A stretch of 64,000 bases of DNA, from positions 310,001 to 374,000 of the forward strand of contig JAMYHL010000010.1 of assembly GCA_025531455.1 (NCBI GenBank). Reading direction: 5' to 3'. Origin of the DNA: Apiotrichum sp. Y4204. Lineage: Eukaryota; Basidiomycota; Tremellomycetes; Trichosporonales; Trichosporonaceae. A program made the translations under genes and the position numbers. Shown here in pieces: positions 1 through 10,796 of this stretch. Below the pieces are notes generated by a model. That model was not told where the DNA came from and did not search any database. It was given only the letters and a program-made list of their open reading frames with translations. How positions within the stretch are numbered: position 1 is the stretch's first letter; the number at the start of each line of letters is the position of its first letter.

Positions 1-7
1 TGACAGC

Positions 8-15
8 TATATAAA
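8..15 (+). promoter_or_regulatory. TATA box of the DPBB protein gene
   Basis: A perfect TATATAAA lies about 180 bp upstream of the ATG at 191. It is followed by a C/T-rich leader, which is common in highly expressed fungal genes. The assignment rests on motif and position only. Confidence 0.5.
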
Positions 16-190
16 GCTGGTCTTCATCCCCCTCCAACATCCTTCTTATCCTTCAACAATCCAAGACTCGACAAAAAACGTAGCTTGACGCTCACTCTCT
101 TTCCCCCCGTCACAGTCTTTATCGGTTCGATACCAGCCCACCCACACGTCCACCTCAACACCACCCCACACCCTTTTGTAAACTCTCAAC

Positions 191-1093
191 ATGCTCTTCT
201 CCACTGTTGCTTTCGCCGCCATTGCCGGCTCGTCGCTCGTCGGCGCCGCCCCCATCCTTGAGGCCCGCAAGGAGGCTCCTGACCACTGGAAGCACAACAT
301 CCTCGAGAACTACCTCGACTACCACACTCGCTACCTCGCTCTCTCGTGCTACGAGAAGCACGACACCGAGTTCTTCTCGCAGTGCTGCCGCCCTCTTCGC
401 TCCAACGACCAGCTGACCGACCGCCCCGCCGAGTGCACTCCCTCGGACGAGGCCCTCGAGGCCGCCAAGACCCGTGTTGCCGCCAAGGCCGGTGCCAACG
501 CCACCGCCCCCACCGAGGACGCTGCCGCCGCTCCCTCCGACGACGCCGTCTCGCAGTACGTCTCGCACGCTGTTGCCCAGCAGACCGAGGCCGCCGCCCC
601 CACCCCCACCGCTCCCGTTGAGGCCTTCGCCGCCGTCGACCCCACCTCCACCGCCGCTGAGGAGCCTAAGTCTACCGAGCAGGCCGCCCCCGAGACTACG
701 GAGCAGGCCGCCCCCGAGCCTACCAAGGAGGCCGCCCCCGAGCCCACCAAGGAGTCGAACAACAACGGCCAGACCTACAGTGGTAAGGGCACCTACTACC
801 TCCAGAAGGAGGGTGCTCACTGGTCCGGCCTCGGCTCGTGCGGCTGGAAGAACTCGGACGCCGACTTCATTGCCGCCATCTCTACCACCCATGGCTCCAC
901 CTGGGGCAACTCCAGGTGCGGCCAGATGATCAAGGTCACCAACCAGGCCAACGGCAAGTCCGTCGACGTCCAGATTGTCGACACCTGCCCCTCCTGCGAC
1001 ACCGCCGACTCGATCGACCTCTCGCTCCCTGCCTTCCTGCAGATTGCCGAGCAGGACACCGGCAGGATCGACATTGACTGGCACTTCATCTAA
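191..1093 (+). CDS. Secreted double-psi beta-barrel (expansin/barwin-like) protein
   Basis: This is a single-exon gene of 300 aa. Residues 1-19 form a hydrophobic signal peptide ending in an Ala-rich site before PILEARKE, so the product is probably secreted or cell-wall associated. A Cys-containing N-terminal segment (about 30-90) is followed by a Pro/Thr/Ala/Glu-rich linker (about 95-190) with repeats of the type PEPTKEAA. The C-terminal 105 residues form an RlpA/barwin-like double-psi beta-barrel, with GKGTYY, GSCGW, DADFIAAIS, CGQMIKVTN, VQIVDTCPSCD and a terminal WHFI. This domain occurs in expansin-like and riboflavin-aldehyde-forming-enzyme-like proteins of basidiomycetes. Many of these lack proven catalysis and are thought to bind or loosen wall polysaccharide. 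The substrate cannot be predicted here. Codon use is strongly C-biased, which suggests high expression. Confidence 0.9.
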   Translation: MLFSTVAFAAIAGSSLVGAAPILEARKEAPDHWKHNILENYLDYHTRYLALSCYEKHDTEFFSQCCRPLRSNDQLTDRPAECTPSDEALEAAKTRVAAKAGANATAPTEDAAAAPSDDAVSQYVSHAVAQQTEAAAPTPTAPVEAFAAVDPTSTAAEEPKSTEQAAPETTEQAAPEPTKEAAPEPTKESNNNGQTYSGKGTYYLQKEGAHWSGLGSCGWKNSDADFIAAISTTHGSTWGNSRCGQMIKVTNQANGKSVDVQIVDTCPSCDTADSIDLSLPAFLQIAEQDTGRIDIDWHFI

Positions 1094-1344
1094 ACTACTA
1101 GCCCCCAAGCTATAGTATAGACGCCTCTCATCACACCACACACCATACTACACCACACATATTTCTATATCATGGGTCGCGTATCGTTCCTTTCCACTTG
1201 TGTTGTAGCCGCTTCGTTCGCTGGGGGTCTGGATTACCCCCCCGACCGAAGGCCGTAGATTTCATTAGTGGTACACGTAGCAGGCTGCGTGTCAGAACCA
1301 TATGCAAGGAGCTGGCTCCCGGACCACTTGATTCCCGCTGCACT

Positions 1345-1370
1345 GCGCTTTTCGCGAGCGCTTTTCGCGA
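1345..1370. repeat. Two perfect tandem copies of a 13-mer containing CGCGAAAA
   Basis: GCGCTTTTCGCGA occurs twice head to tail with no gap. Read on the minus strand, each copy contains CGCGAAAA, which matches the core of SBF-type (Swi4) cell-cycle boxes. It sits between convergent genes rather than in an obvious promoter. Confidence 0.7.
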
Positions 1371-1821
1371 TCACTGATTTCTTGCTCTCAATGGGAGCCC
1401 CCTCAAATCTAAACTTGACAGTCGAGTCCGCGTCGGGAGGATAACCCTGCCGGCATACCTGTGGGGCCAGCGTGCCACCACGCCTGAATCAAACGACCTA
1501 TGCAACCCAACACAGGCACGTCCCGATCGCAGAACAAAGGACACACATGGAGCGTCAAGCATCAGCGCATCAAGAGGTCAAAGACGTCTGTGCATGACAC
1601 ACAGCACACTCGATGTGCAATATCAATGGAAACAAAAACACACCGTCAGGTGTCAAGGTGACAAGGAAACGAGGACCGGATGTCCTCTAAGCCAAAAATC
1701 GGGTGATCTTATCTCTGCTCGTGCGATTTCCGTTGGCGAGTGCGGGACACCGCCCCGGCGAGAAGGTTAGACCGCGCATTCGCGAGGGTTCGAGCGTCCC
1801 GCCCCGGAGGTTCGGGGCAGT

Positions 1822-1860
1822 GCGCGGAGGTGCGGAGGTGCGGAGGTGCGGAGGTGTGGA
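1822..1860. repeat. Short tandem repeat, 7-bp unit (TGCGGAG-like)
   Basis: The sequence runs through about five near-perfect copies of a GGAGGTGC-type unit. It is a simple minisatellite in intergenic DNA with no sign of function. Confidence 0.8.
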
Positions 1861-2339
1861 GGGAGCGATGAAGACAGAGCGACGGATGCATGACTGGGCG
1901 CCGGGCGCGGATTGCAAGACTTTTTCTGCCCCGTACCTGGCTGCAGAGATACATACTGACAGTGTGGAATGTTGGAACATTAGGCAATCGAGATAATGCG
2001 CCGAAGTGTGATCCACAGCGGACCTATCACATCTTACAATCTCTACAGATACCTTCCATGATCTCGTTATCGCTGCATATCAAGCATGAGCTCGGACACA
2101 TTAGGTCCCCCTGCCAAGAAATGTTTTCATCAGGGGGCGTCGGCGACTTTGGTAACTGGGAGCTTCGGAAACATGGACGCGGCGCATTCTTGAAACATCT
2201 CCGACCGCGACCAAACTGTGAAAACCAGATGTCGCCGATGCAGGCTTGCTCGTCGGCTTGGCACAGCCAAGTGTGGTGCTTGGCGTAACGGGTTGGGATA
2301 CATACAGCATGTCGATCTTCAGGTTGAAATCGTGATTGC

Positions 2340-3996
2340 TCACGAGCGTTGTCTGTCGTCTCCAAGCTCGTCCTCCAGCTCTGCGAGCTCCGACTCGTCC
2401 ATGAGCCATTCAAAGTCAACCTGAGACTGTCAGCTCAGTTAGGCTGTAGAGAGCTCACCTCGAGATCTGGGACGGGCGCAGCGGCAGGCTGTCGCTCCTC
2501 GTCCTCGGCTTCAATGTCGGGGCTTAACCAGTCCTCGCGATCCGGCAGGGGCGGGCTCATGGCGCCTAAACGTGCGAGTTTGTCCGCGGCCTCGTTGCCC
2601 TCGTGGCCCGCGTGTCCGCGCACATACTTGAAGCGAACAGAGGCGGACGGTCCCCGTCGTCGGAGCAGCACGAGCAGGTGCCGGATCATATCCGCATTCT
2701 TCACGCCCTCCTTTTGGCTCCCCGTCGTACGCCAGCCGTTGCGGATCCACTTGTGGATGTAGACGGTCATGCCTGCGGTCAGCACTCGGCTGCGTTAAGG
2801 GGGATAAATCAGAAAATGAGTAGACACGTTGTCAACAGGGTGCCCACCTCCACAACGTTCGGCGTAGAAAAGTTTACTGGTAAACACATCTCCAATTTCA
2901 CAAGAAGTACTGCCTCTCAGTTGGACGCAACAGCTCATTCTCAAGGCACATGAGACAGTCCCGCTCATGGATACGTTCGGCAATGGACCCCACTGAACTG
3001 GTGTCCCTTGGTTGACATTCGGCCACAAGTAGCAACGCAACGTGCATTTCGACCGGACCAAAGCATTCACTCACAACTGATAGAGTACTGCGAGTCGGTG
3101 CGGACTTCGAGAGGAAGATCCGGATAGGGGCATGCCTCTAATGCCCGGATGATGGACTGAGGGTGAGTAGGTCAATCAACCGCAGAGGGCTCACGAGTAA
3201 CTCGCCGCGGTTGTTCGTCTGTAATGGTCCGGGAACTCGCTCAGCAAGATTGTTCTTATATGCCTCTCCCGTCCCGCCCCAGAAGACACCGGCTCCAGCC
3301 ACGGCACCCTGTTTCCCGTTCCCTATACCGCTGCCGTCAGTGTACACCACAAGGCGATGCGGGGTAGCTCTTGAAAAGGTGTATCCTTTGTCCGCAATTC
3401 TGGCAATTTCTGGAGGAAGCACAGAGGGATCTGCCGACGTCGGTGGCGATTCGGCTCGCGATTTCCCGTTCTTTGTGGAATCGGCTCGGGTCGATGGCTC
3501 CCCAGTGCGCGTCTTGCCTGGTTCACCACGTCGCGAGGGAGTGGTCGCCCGGGATGACGATCCAGACCCAGTGGAAGTTGCGGAATTAGCCCTCGAGCCT
3601 GGTTCATATGGCCGACCTAATCCTTGGCCCATGAATCCTTCCGCCTCTCGCATCGAGGGAAACTTCTTGAATCGAGCCTTGGCGAATCCCTTGACCTGCG
3701 CTTCGGCTTCTGCCCATGTGTGGTAGATGCCGGGTTTGCGCCCCGCGCTCACGGCGTAGAAAGCAGCCTTGGGCCTGAGATATCAGCAAGTAAGTGGATG
3801 AGGGTCCGCACATGGCCGGTTCCGATTCCAAGTCGAGGCCGTGGAATGTGTCGTCCCTCGCGTCGTCGTCGCGGTCAATGTATGGTCGGCTGGAGAGAGG
3901 AACACCGGCTGGCACACGGGCGGCTGTCGATCTCCCGAGCGGAACGGGAGGACTACGGAGGCCTGTAGAGATCCGACGGAGAAGTCCAATGGGCAT
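2340..3996 (-). CDS. RNH1: Ribonuclease H1, probably mitochondrial and nuclear
   Basis: Model: complement(join(2340..2420, 2459..2772, 3075..3156, 3195..3774, 3812..3996)), 413 aa. The enzyme cleaves the RNA strand of RNA-DNA hybrids. The N-terminus is Arg-rich (MPIGLLRRISTGLR), like a mitochondrial presequence. It is followed by the viroplasmin-like hybrid-binding domain (KAAFYAVSAGRKPGIYHTW, KGFAKARFKKF), a Ser/Thr-rich linker, and the RNase H fold. The DEDD residues are visible in VVYTDGSG, NNRGELL, RTDSQYS and GHEGNEAADKLA. Three introns are 37-38 nt, but the one within the catalytic domain is 302 nt. The last exon adds an acidic tail. The start at 3996 is chosen because it gives the presequence, but a more upstream start cannot be excluded. 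Confidence 0.88.
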
Positions 3997-5434
3997 ACCC
4001 TCCGGCCTCCGGGCAAGAGTAGCTGTATTGACGGAATGTACAACAACAGCAGAGTCCCGCAACGATTGTTGTTGATGGGAAAGCGGCGACTTTTGTAAAC
4101 CCCCCCAAGCGTCTGCTAACTCCTGGATCAGCATGATCCATGATCCATGACGTATGTCGCACAATGCAAAATGCTTCCGTGTCCATATGGTCCCGTTGGC
4201 CGTTGGTGCTCATCGCTGCTGTTGTCTTTCTCCCCGCCAGCCACCAGATCACAGAGAACACACAGTCACACAGTCACACAGTCACACAGTCACAGATCCA
4301 GTACTGACGACGGGCCGACCTGCGCGACCTGTTGGGAAGCGACCGAAGCGACCGATCGCGAGCGGCCAACCCCTCGAGAAGCAGAAGAAGACAAGCAGGT
4401 TGATGACTGGACTCGAGTCAGCTCGACGGATCCGTGGCGGTCGTGGCGTTGCTATCAGAGCTATCATAGGATCACCAGCTGCTGTATGCATGTGGTACCC
4501 GGGCGATGCCGACCGGCCGTGGCGTGGGGCATGTGCAATCGGCGGGCAAACACATAGTTGTATGCATTCTGATATCCAGTCTGTAGTGCAGAGGCCATAC
4601 CGAGGCGGCAGGGATGCGAGGTTACCGAGTCGCGGGATGACAACAGGCCAAAGCGGTCAAACAGGCACCGAAGACACCATGCGGACCAACTGGCAGGGGA
4701 TGAAGGGGTTGACACGACTCTAGTCAGCTAGTTAGCACCAACAACCCGGCTCCGAGCTCCGATTTCTGTGCTTCTCCACATGGTATGCAGCCCAACTAGT
4801 CAGCCATCCGTCACAGGAGCAGAGTGATAACGCGTGAAGGCGCTCTGAGGCGCCTGAGGCGTTGCTTCAACTGGCCGCGCGACTGGCGGCTGGCCGCGGC
4901 GCGCGGTTGGTGCAGACCCCAACGCGTGCCACAAATAAACGACGCATGTGTGCGGCAGCAAAGGGACTAGGCCTAATTAGGTCGGTGCTGGGGACAAGCC
5001 AGGACAGCTAAGGACGGGATGGCGCAGTGTGCCGGATGTCACCGGTGGTGCTGTTGACAAGGCAGACTCCACTCCACTGCCCGCGATGGCAAAGTGTGAT
5101 ATCAGGTCGTGTGATGAGTTGAACCATCAGCGTGCACCATGCAATTGTGGGCCGCACGCTCTGCGTCGGTCATCGTATGTATACTCGTTTCGGAATCCTC
5201 TGTTCTTCCCATATCTCCCACCGACAACTCTTTTCGATAGCATCACCAGTCTCGGCGTTGCGACCATTCGGACTGACGTTGGGCAAAGGACGGCTTTGCC
5301 CGCACTGTCGAAAAAAAAAGTCGCATCCAGGACATCAGGGCGGGGTCCGTCATCACTGATCCCATTCCGCTACTGGCTGCCTTCGTTGACGGATCCCATA
5401 ATTCTGGCAACACTCACTCGACACGGCTAGCACC
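3997..5434. other. Intergenic region, divergent promoters
   Basis: The region lies between the 5' ends of ribonuclease H1 (-) and the ABC transporter (+). I find no protein-coding signal. A CACACAGT-type tandem repeat lies at about 4260-4294. The part from 4850 to 4930 is very GC-rich. Confidence 0.5.
4260..4294. repeat. 8-bp tandem repeat (CACACAGT)
   Basis: About four copies of an ACACAGTC unit follow each other without interruption in the upstream region of ribonuclease H1. Confidence 0.8.
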
Positions 5435-8400
5435 ATGCATGGCCCAAACGTCTTGGGCATCGCCCAGGTGGCCTTTACGCTGCCTCACGTCGTGTCCAAC
5501 AACAATACGGGCCTGGGCAAGCCGAAGAAACCTCAGTACGTCATCGGGCAAAAGCATTTTCTAGCAGCTAATCACCACTAGCCCTCCTCCACTGATCGTA
5601 TCACACACCCTCTACCTTCTCCCGTTGCTCGTTGTGATCTCCGCGACGGTCCTAATAGCAACGTATGCTGTTCCGAAGCTTGTTCGCGCCGTGAAGTATC
5701 GCGTGAACCCGCCAGTGTTCGATGTCGACGATGACGAGCTCGACGGCCCCCAAACGGCTCAGCCTCGCACGTTCCTCCCCTCCCAGGGATTATGGTCCGA
5801 CTTCCGTGCCAACTTCCGTTCCCTCCGCGTGTATGGCACGGCGATTGTCGCTCTCGATGTGCTGCGCACGCTCTGCCTCTGTGCTCTCCTCGGCCTGACC
5901 ATTTACGCTGCCGTCCAAGCCGAGTCAGCCACGCCCGAAGACAGTTTCCTCGACGCAATGAAGAAGAAGAAAAAGAAGAAGCCAAAGCGGTTGCCCATTG
6001 ACTATACCAGTCTGGAATGGGGAGAGTTGGGAGCATGTGTCTTCTACGTACGTGACATGATTGTTCTTCGCTAACCAACATAGCTTTACAATCTCTTCTT
6101 TTCGCTCCTTCTTCTTCGACTGCAGTACGACAAGCTGCGTCGACGCCTCACTGCACACGTCGATGTGCTCCTCGTGCTCGCATTCTTCATTTTCGTCTAC
6201 CGCGACATCTGGCCGCAGCTGACATACAACCTTGAGATGTCGGATCTCAACAACGCCATCACCTGGAGTCGTATCGCACTTCTCGGCGTTTCGGGAGCTC
6301 TCATCCCCCTCCTTCGTCCGCGCGTGTATGTCCCAGCCGATCCGTTGCACCCAACTCCTGAAGATGAGATTCACCCGGAGCAGACGACTCCTCTCCTGTT
6401 CTTGGTCTTTTACGAGTTTATGACTGGTCTAGTCTGGCGAGCCTGGAAAACGCCCTCGTTGCCCTACGAGGATCTCCATCCTCTGGCTGACTATGATGCT
6501 GCGCAGTACTTGTACGACAAGCACATTGACACACTGGACCCGGTGCGGCGCAGGAAGACGAACAAACCTCCGAGACACTTGTTCTGGAATATCCTTACCA
6601 CGTTCCGCTGGGAGTTCTTCATGGCCAGTGCGTCTGTCTTGCAGGATCCTCGCTGACTATCCAGGTTTGATGGCGTTCTTCACTGCCATCATGGAGATGG
6701 TGCCAGCCGTTGCCATCAACAACATTCTGTGGTACATTGAAGGCAATAAAACTTCCATTCGGCCTATCGCGTGGATTATCAGTCTTTTCCTCGGTGTGTA
6801 TTGTGAACAGCGGCGACACTGACCTAATCCAGGACCGACTCTCGGTTCACTGGCCATTAACTACTACGTCTTCATCATGACTCGCTGCCTTGTGCGAAGT
6901 GAGGCTCTTCTCACGCAGCTGCTATTTGACCAGGCTCTGCGTCTCCGCATGATCGACCAGCTTGGTGATCAGGATGCTTTAAAGGATGTTCCATCGATTC
7001 AAGTTGAGAGCGCCGACGCCGAAGCCGACGCAGGGAATGGCCACACCACGAACGGTGGTGCCTCCAAACCAGCCGGGCCTCCTGAAGAGTCCGGTGGCGG
7101 ACAAGGCATGGTCGGCAAGATCAATGTCCTGATGGCCCAAGACATAGAAACCGTTATCGATGGTAAGACCTATGTGCAACCCGAGTTCTAATCACTCAGG
7201 CCGCGACCTCGCCCTCACCTTTGTTTATGCCCCCACCCAACTGATCATCTATATGGTTTATCTCTATTCCATTTTGAGCTGGAGTGAGTGCTTGCCGTTG
7301 TCGTCTGGTCTGACCACTAGGCGCTCTGTTTGGTGTTGCTACTATCATCTTGAGCATGCCAATTCCTGGCATGATCACAAAGTGGGCGACAGAAATCCAG
7401 AATGCCCGGATGAAGAAGACGGACGCGCGTGTCGACGTCGTCACCGAGTCTATCGGGGCACTTCGCATCATCAAGATGTTCGGATGGGAGGAGAGGATTA
7501 AGAGCCGCATCTCCGCTAAGCGTGAGGAGGAGCTTGATCTCACATGGAAGCGCCGTCTCATGGACCTGTACGTAGCAGCAATCTTCCACGCTTACACTCA
7601 GGCTCAACCTCTTTGTGAACATGTTTTTGCCGGTGCTCACCATGGCGGTGACTTTTGCGGCGTACACCGTGGTCCAGAAGAAACCACTCACAGCTTCGAC
7701 AGGTATGTGAGAATAAGTGCAGCGTCTCTAATGGCAGTGTTCACGAGTATGCTCATTTTCGAAAGTCTCAAGGGTGTTATGGGTCTTGTTAGTCTTCGTC
7801 AAGGCTCCGCGCGGGTGCTGATCCCACCAGGTGATCTACATGATCAGCAATTACATTACCTCAGGTGTATCTCTGAACCGCTTGAACAAGTTCCTCAATG
7901 AAGTGAGCATGAGGCATATGGGGCAGATGTTGACGTGCCGCAGAGCGATATGATCGACAAGTACTCACAAGGCGTTCGTGCAACCCTTCATTCGCCCGAG
8001 GAAGTCGAGGCGCAGGCCAATGGGTTGATTCGCGTCCACAACTCGTCATTTGCTTGGGGCGAGGACACCGGCAACGCCGATATCATTAATTTCCGACTGC
8101 ATGTCCCTGATGTGACCTTCGTGAAGGGGAAGATCAACCTCGTCACTGGCCCTACAGGCAGCGGCAAGAGCTCGTTCCTCAAAGCAATCACAGGAGAACT
8201 ACACTTCGAGCCCAAGGACGACACCTCGTTCTTCTACCTCCCTCGCGAGGGTGGTGTCTCCTTCGCAGCTCAGGAGAGCTGGTGTTTGTCCGACTCGATC
8301 AAAGATAACATCCTGTTTGGCGCTCCTTACGACGAAGCTCGTTACCGCAAGGTCCTTCATGACTGCGCTCTTGAACCTGATCTGAAGTTGTTCGACGATG

Positions 8401-10796
8401 GTGACAAGACTGAGATTGGTGAGAAGGGTGTGACTCTCAGTGGTGGCCAGAAGGCCCGTATCACCCTCGCTCGAGCCATCTACGCCGACACCGCCGTTGT
8501 TCTTCTGGATGGTATGTGTGTGCCATGCTACATCGCTGACTGGCAGATATCTTCTCCGCGCTTGACACACTCACTTCTCGGTTCCTTCTGGACAACCTCT
8601 TCAGGGGAGATCTCGTCAAGGACCGCACAGTTGTCCTTGTTACGCACCACGTTCACCTCGCGGCCCCGGTTGCCGCTTACCTGGTCGCTTTGGAGGGCGG
8701 CAATGTCGTGCGGGCGGAAGCCATCGACTCTACAACCATCTCCGTCGCAAGCTCCAGCTTGGATGTTCCCAAGCTGGTCGAGGAGCAGCTGGATGAAATC
8801 ACACCAGCGCCTGTGGAAAATGGCAAGCCGGCCGATGATAAGGTCGCGAAGCGACTTGTCAAGGATGAGGAAAAGGCCGAAGGTCGCATCTCTCGCCGGG
8901 CTCTCATGTCGTTCTTCGGCAACTTTGGCGGAAGTGTCTACTGGCTGATCTTCTTCGGTCTTGTGTTTGGTGGCCAGGGCCTGGCTGCATTCCAAAACCT
9001 CTGGCTTGGCTTCTGGTCGAAGGCATATGAGGATGCCGAACATCCTGAGGATGTTTCTCCCGTTTACTGGTTGGGCCTCTACATCGTCTGGGTACTCGCA
9101 AGCCTGTTGGCTGTTGGTCTCTCGGCCATCATGTACTACCTCGGCGCCATGAAGGCCTCGCGTGCTGTTCACGCCAAACTTGTTGACAAGATCTTCGGAG
9201 GTGAGCGATGCCGCGCACGTACGTCGCTGACCCGCAGCTTACATGCGGTTCCTCGATTCGACTCCAGTGGGACGTATCATCAGTCGTTTCACAAAGGATA
9301 TGAAGGCCATCGATCTTCAGTTCACGGAGCTGGCATACCATGTCGCAGACCTGACCGTCGCCATGTTCATCAAGTTTGTTACTGCGGTTGCCTTGGTACC
9401 CGTCTTCACTATTCCGGCTGTCGTGAGTGACTCCCCATACGGTTGGAATGATCGAGGATACTGACGTTGCAGTTTATCGGTGTTTGCGGAGGAGTTCTCG
9501 GCGAACTCTACATGCACGCACAGCTCAGTGTAAAGCGGGAGATGTCCAACGCCAAGAGCCCCCTCTTCTCCCACTTTGCATCGGCTGTCGCAGGTATCGT
9601 TTCCATCCGTGCCTATGGTGCTGAAGAGTAAGTCGGGGGTGTGCTTTCGACAACTGACATTGTAGGCAAATGCGGCAAGATGCTCGACGCAAGGCGGACA
9701 AGTACACCCGTGCTGCTACTGCCTTCTACAACTTGAACCGCTGGGTTACTGTCCGGCTTGACATGCTGGGAGGTCTCTTCTCGTCGCTACTAGCCGCGTT
9801 TATTGTGTACAGCGGCATCCTCGACGCGTCAAAGTCGGGATTCTCACTTGTCCAAGGTATTGCGTTCTCTGCAAACATCCTGTGGTGGGTCCGCCTCGTC
9901 AACGACATGGAAGTTCAGGGCAACTCGGTCGAGCGTATTGAGGACTATCTTGTCATCGACCAGGAGCCTGAGTCGAACGAATCGAACAAGCCACCTGCCG
10001 CCTGGCCTACATCGGGTGAGATTGTGCTCGAGAAGCTTTGCGCCAAGTATGTGGAGGACGGGCCGTTAGTGTTGGACAACGTGTCGGTGCGCATCAACAG
10101 CGGCGAGAAGGTTGGCATTGTTGGGCGCACTGGAAGCGGCAAGTCGACATTGGTGAGTGTCATAAAGTGACCTGAAGAACTGACCTTCAGACGCTGGCAT
10201 TGTTGCGTATGATTCCGACCTCCGGAGTTGTATTTATCGATGGGCTGCGAACCGACAAGCTGAATCTTCACGATTTGCGCTCAAACGTCACCATCATTCC
10301 TCAAGATCCCATTCTGCTGTCTGGAACTATGCGCTTCAACCTTGACCCTTTCGGTGACCATGACGACGCTACTCTGAACAACGCTCTTGAAGCGTCTGGG
10401 CTTGGTCAGATTCGTCGTTCCGAGACTGGAGCTTCCACCCCTCAACGCCTCACGTTGGACACACAGATCGCAGCGGGTGGCTCCAACCTCAGCCAGGGCC
10501 AGCGCCAGCTCGTGGCTCTGGCTCGTGCTTTGGTTCGCCAGAGCAAGGTTCTCATTCTAGACGAGGCAACCGCCTCGGTCGACTTTGAGACCGACCAGAT
10601 TATCCAGAAGTCTATCCGTTCGCTCCCTCAAACCACCACGGTCCTCACCGTTGCTCACCGTCTGGCGACCGTCATGGACTATGACCGCATTCTCGTTCTC
10701 GGCGCCGGAAAGGTGCTGGAGTTTGATACGCCTGAGAACCTGAAGAAGGTCCCCAACGGTTACTTCGCCCAACTCGTGCAGGCAATGGAGCGGTAG
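5435..10796 (+). CDS. Full-length ABC transporter, ABCC/MRP family
   Basis: Model: 16 exons, 1592 aa. The introns are 5536-5581, 6048-6083, 6628-6664, 6794-6832, 7163-7199, 7284-7320, 7568-7601, 7703-7737, 7788-7830, 7903-7943, 8512-8546, 9201-9237, 9423-9472, 9628-9665 and 10153-10190. The N-terminal third has about five hydrophobic helices (a TMD0) followed by a Lys-rich loop. A TMD1, NBD1, linker, TMD2 and NBD2 follow. NBD1 has Walker A GPTGSGKSS (about residue 777), LSGGQ (about 872) and VVLLDDIFSALD. NBD2 has GRTGSGKST (about 1382), LSQGQ (about 1491) and VLILDEATASVD. NBD1 has Asp where the Walker B glutamate is expected, a known ABCC asymmetry. The family exports conjugates, bile acids or drugs at the vacuole or plasma membrane. 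The substrate cannot be told. Confidence 0.92.

Larger units (their letters stand above)
1094..2339. other. Intergenic region between convergent genes
   Basis: The stretch separates the 3' ends of the DPBB gene (+) and ribonuclease H1 (-). I see no coding ORF supported by splice signals or family features. It holds a 13-bp tandem repeat (1345-1370) and a 7-bp tandem repeat (1822-1860), listed separately. Confidence 0.6.

Noticed and set aside
155..1141. 328-codon open frame antisense to the DPBB gene
   Set aside because: Gly/Leu/Val-rich shadow of the Pro/Ala-rich coding strand, with no family features.
4154..4723. 189-codon plus-strand ORF upstream of the ABC transporter
   Set aside because: It crosses the CACACAGT repeat, has no recognisable domain and no codon bias like its neighbours.
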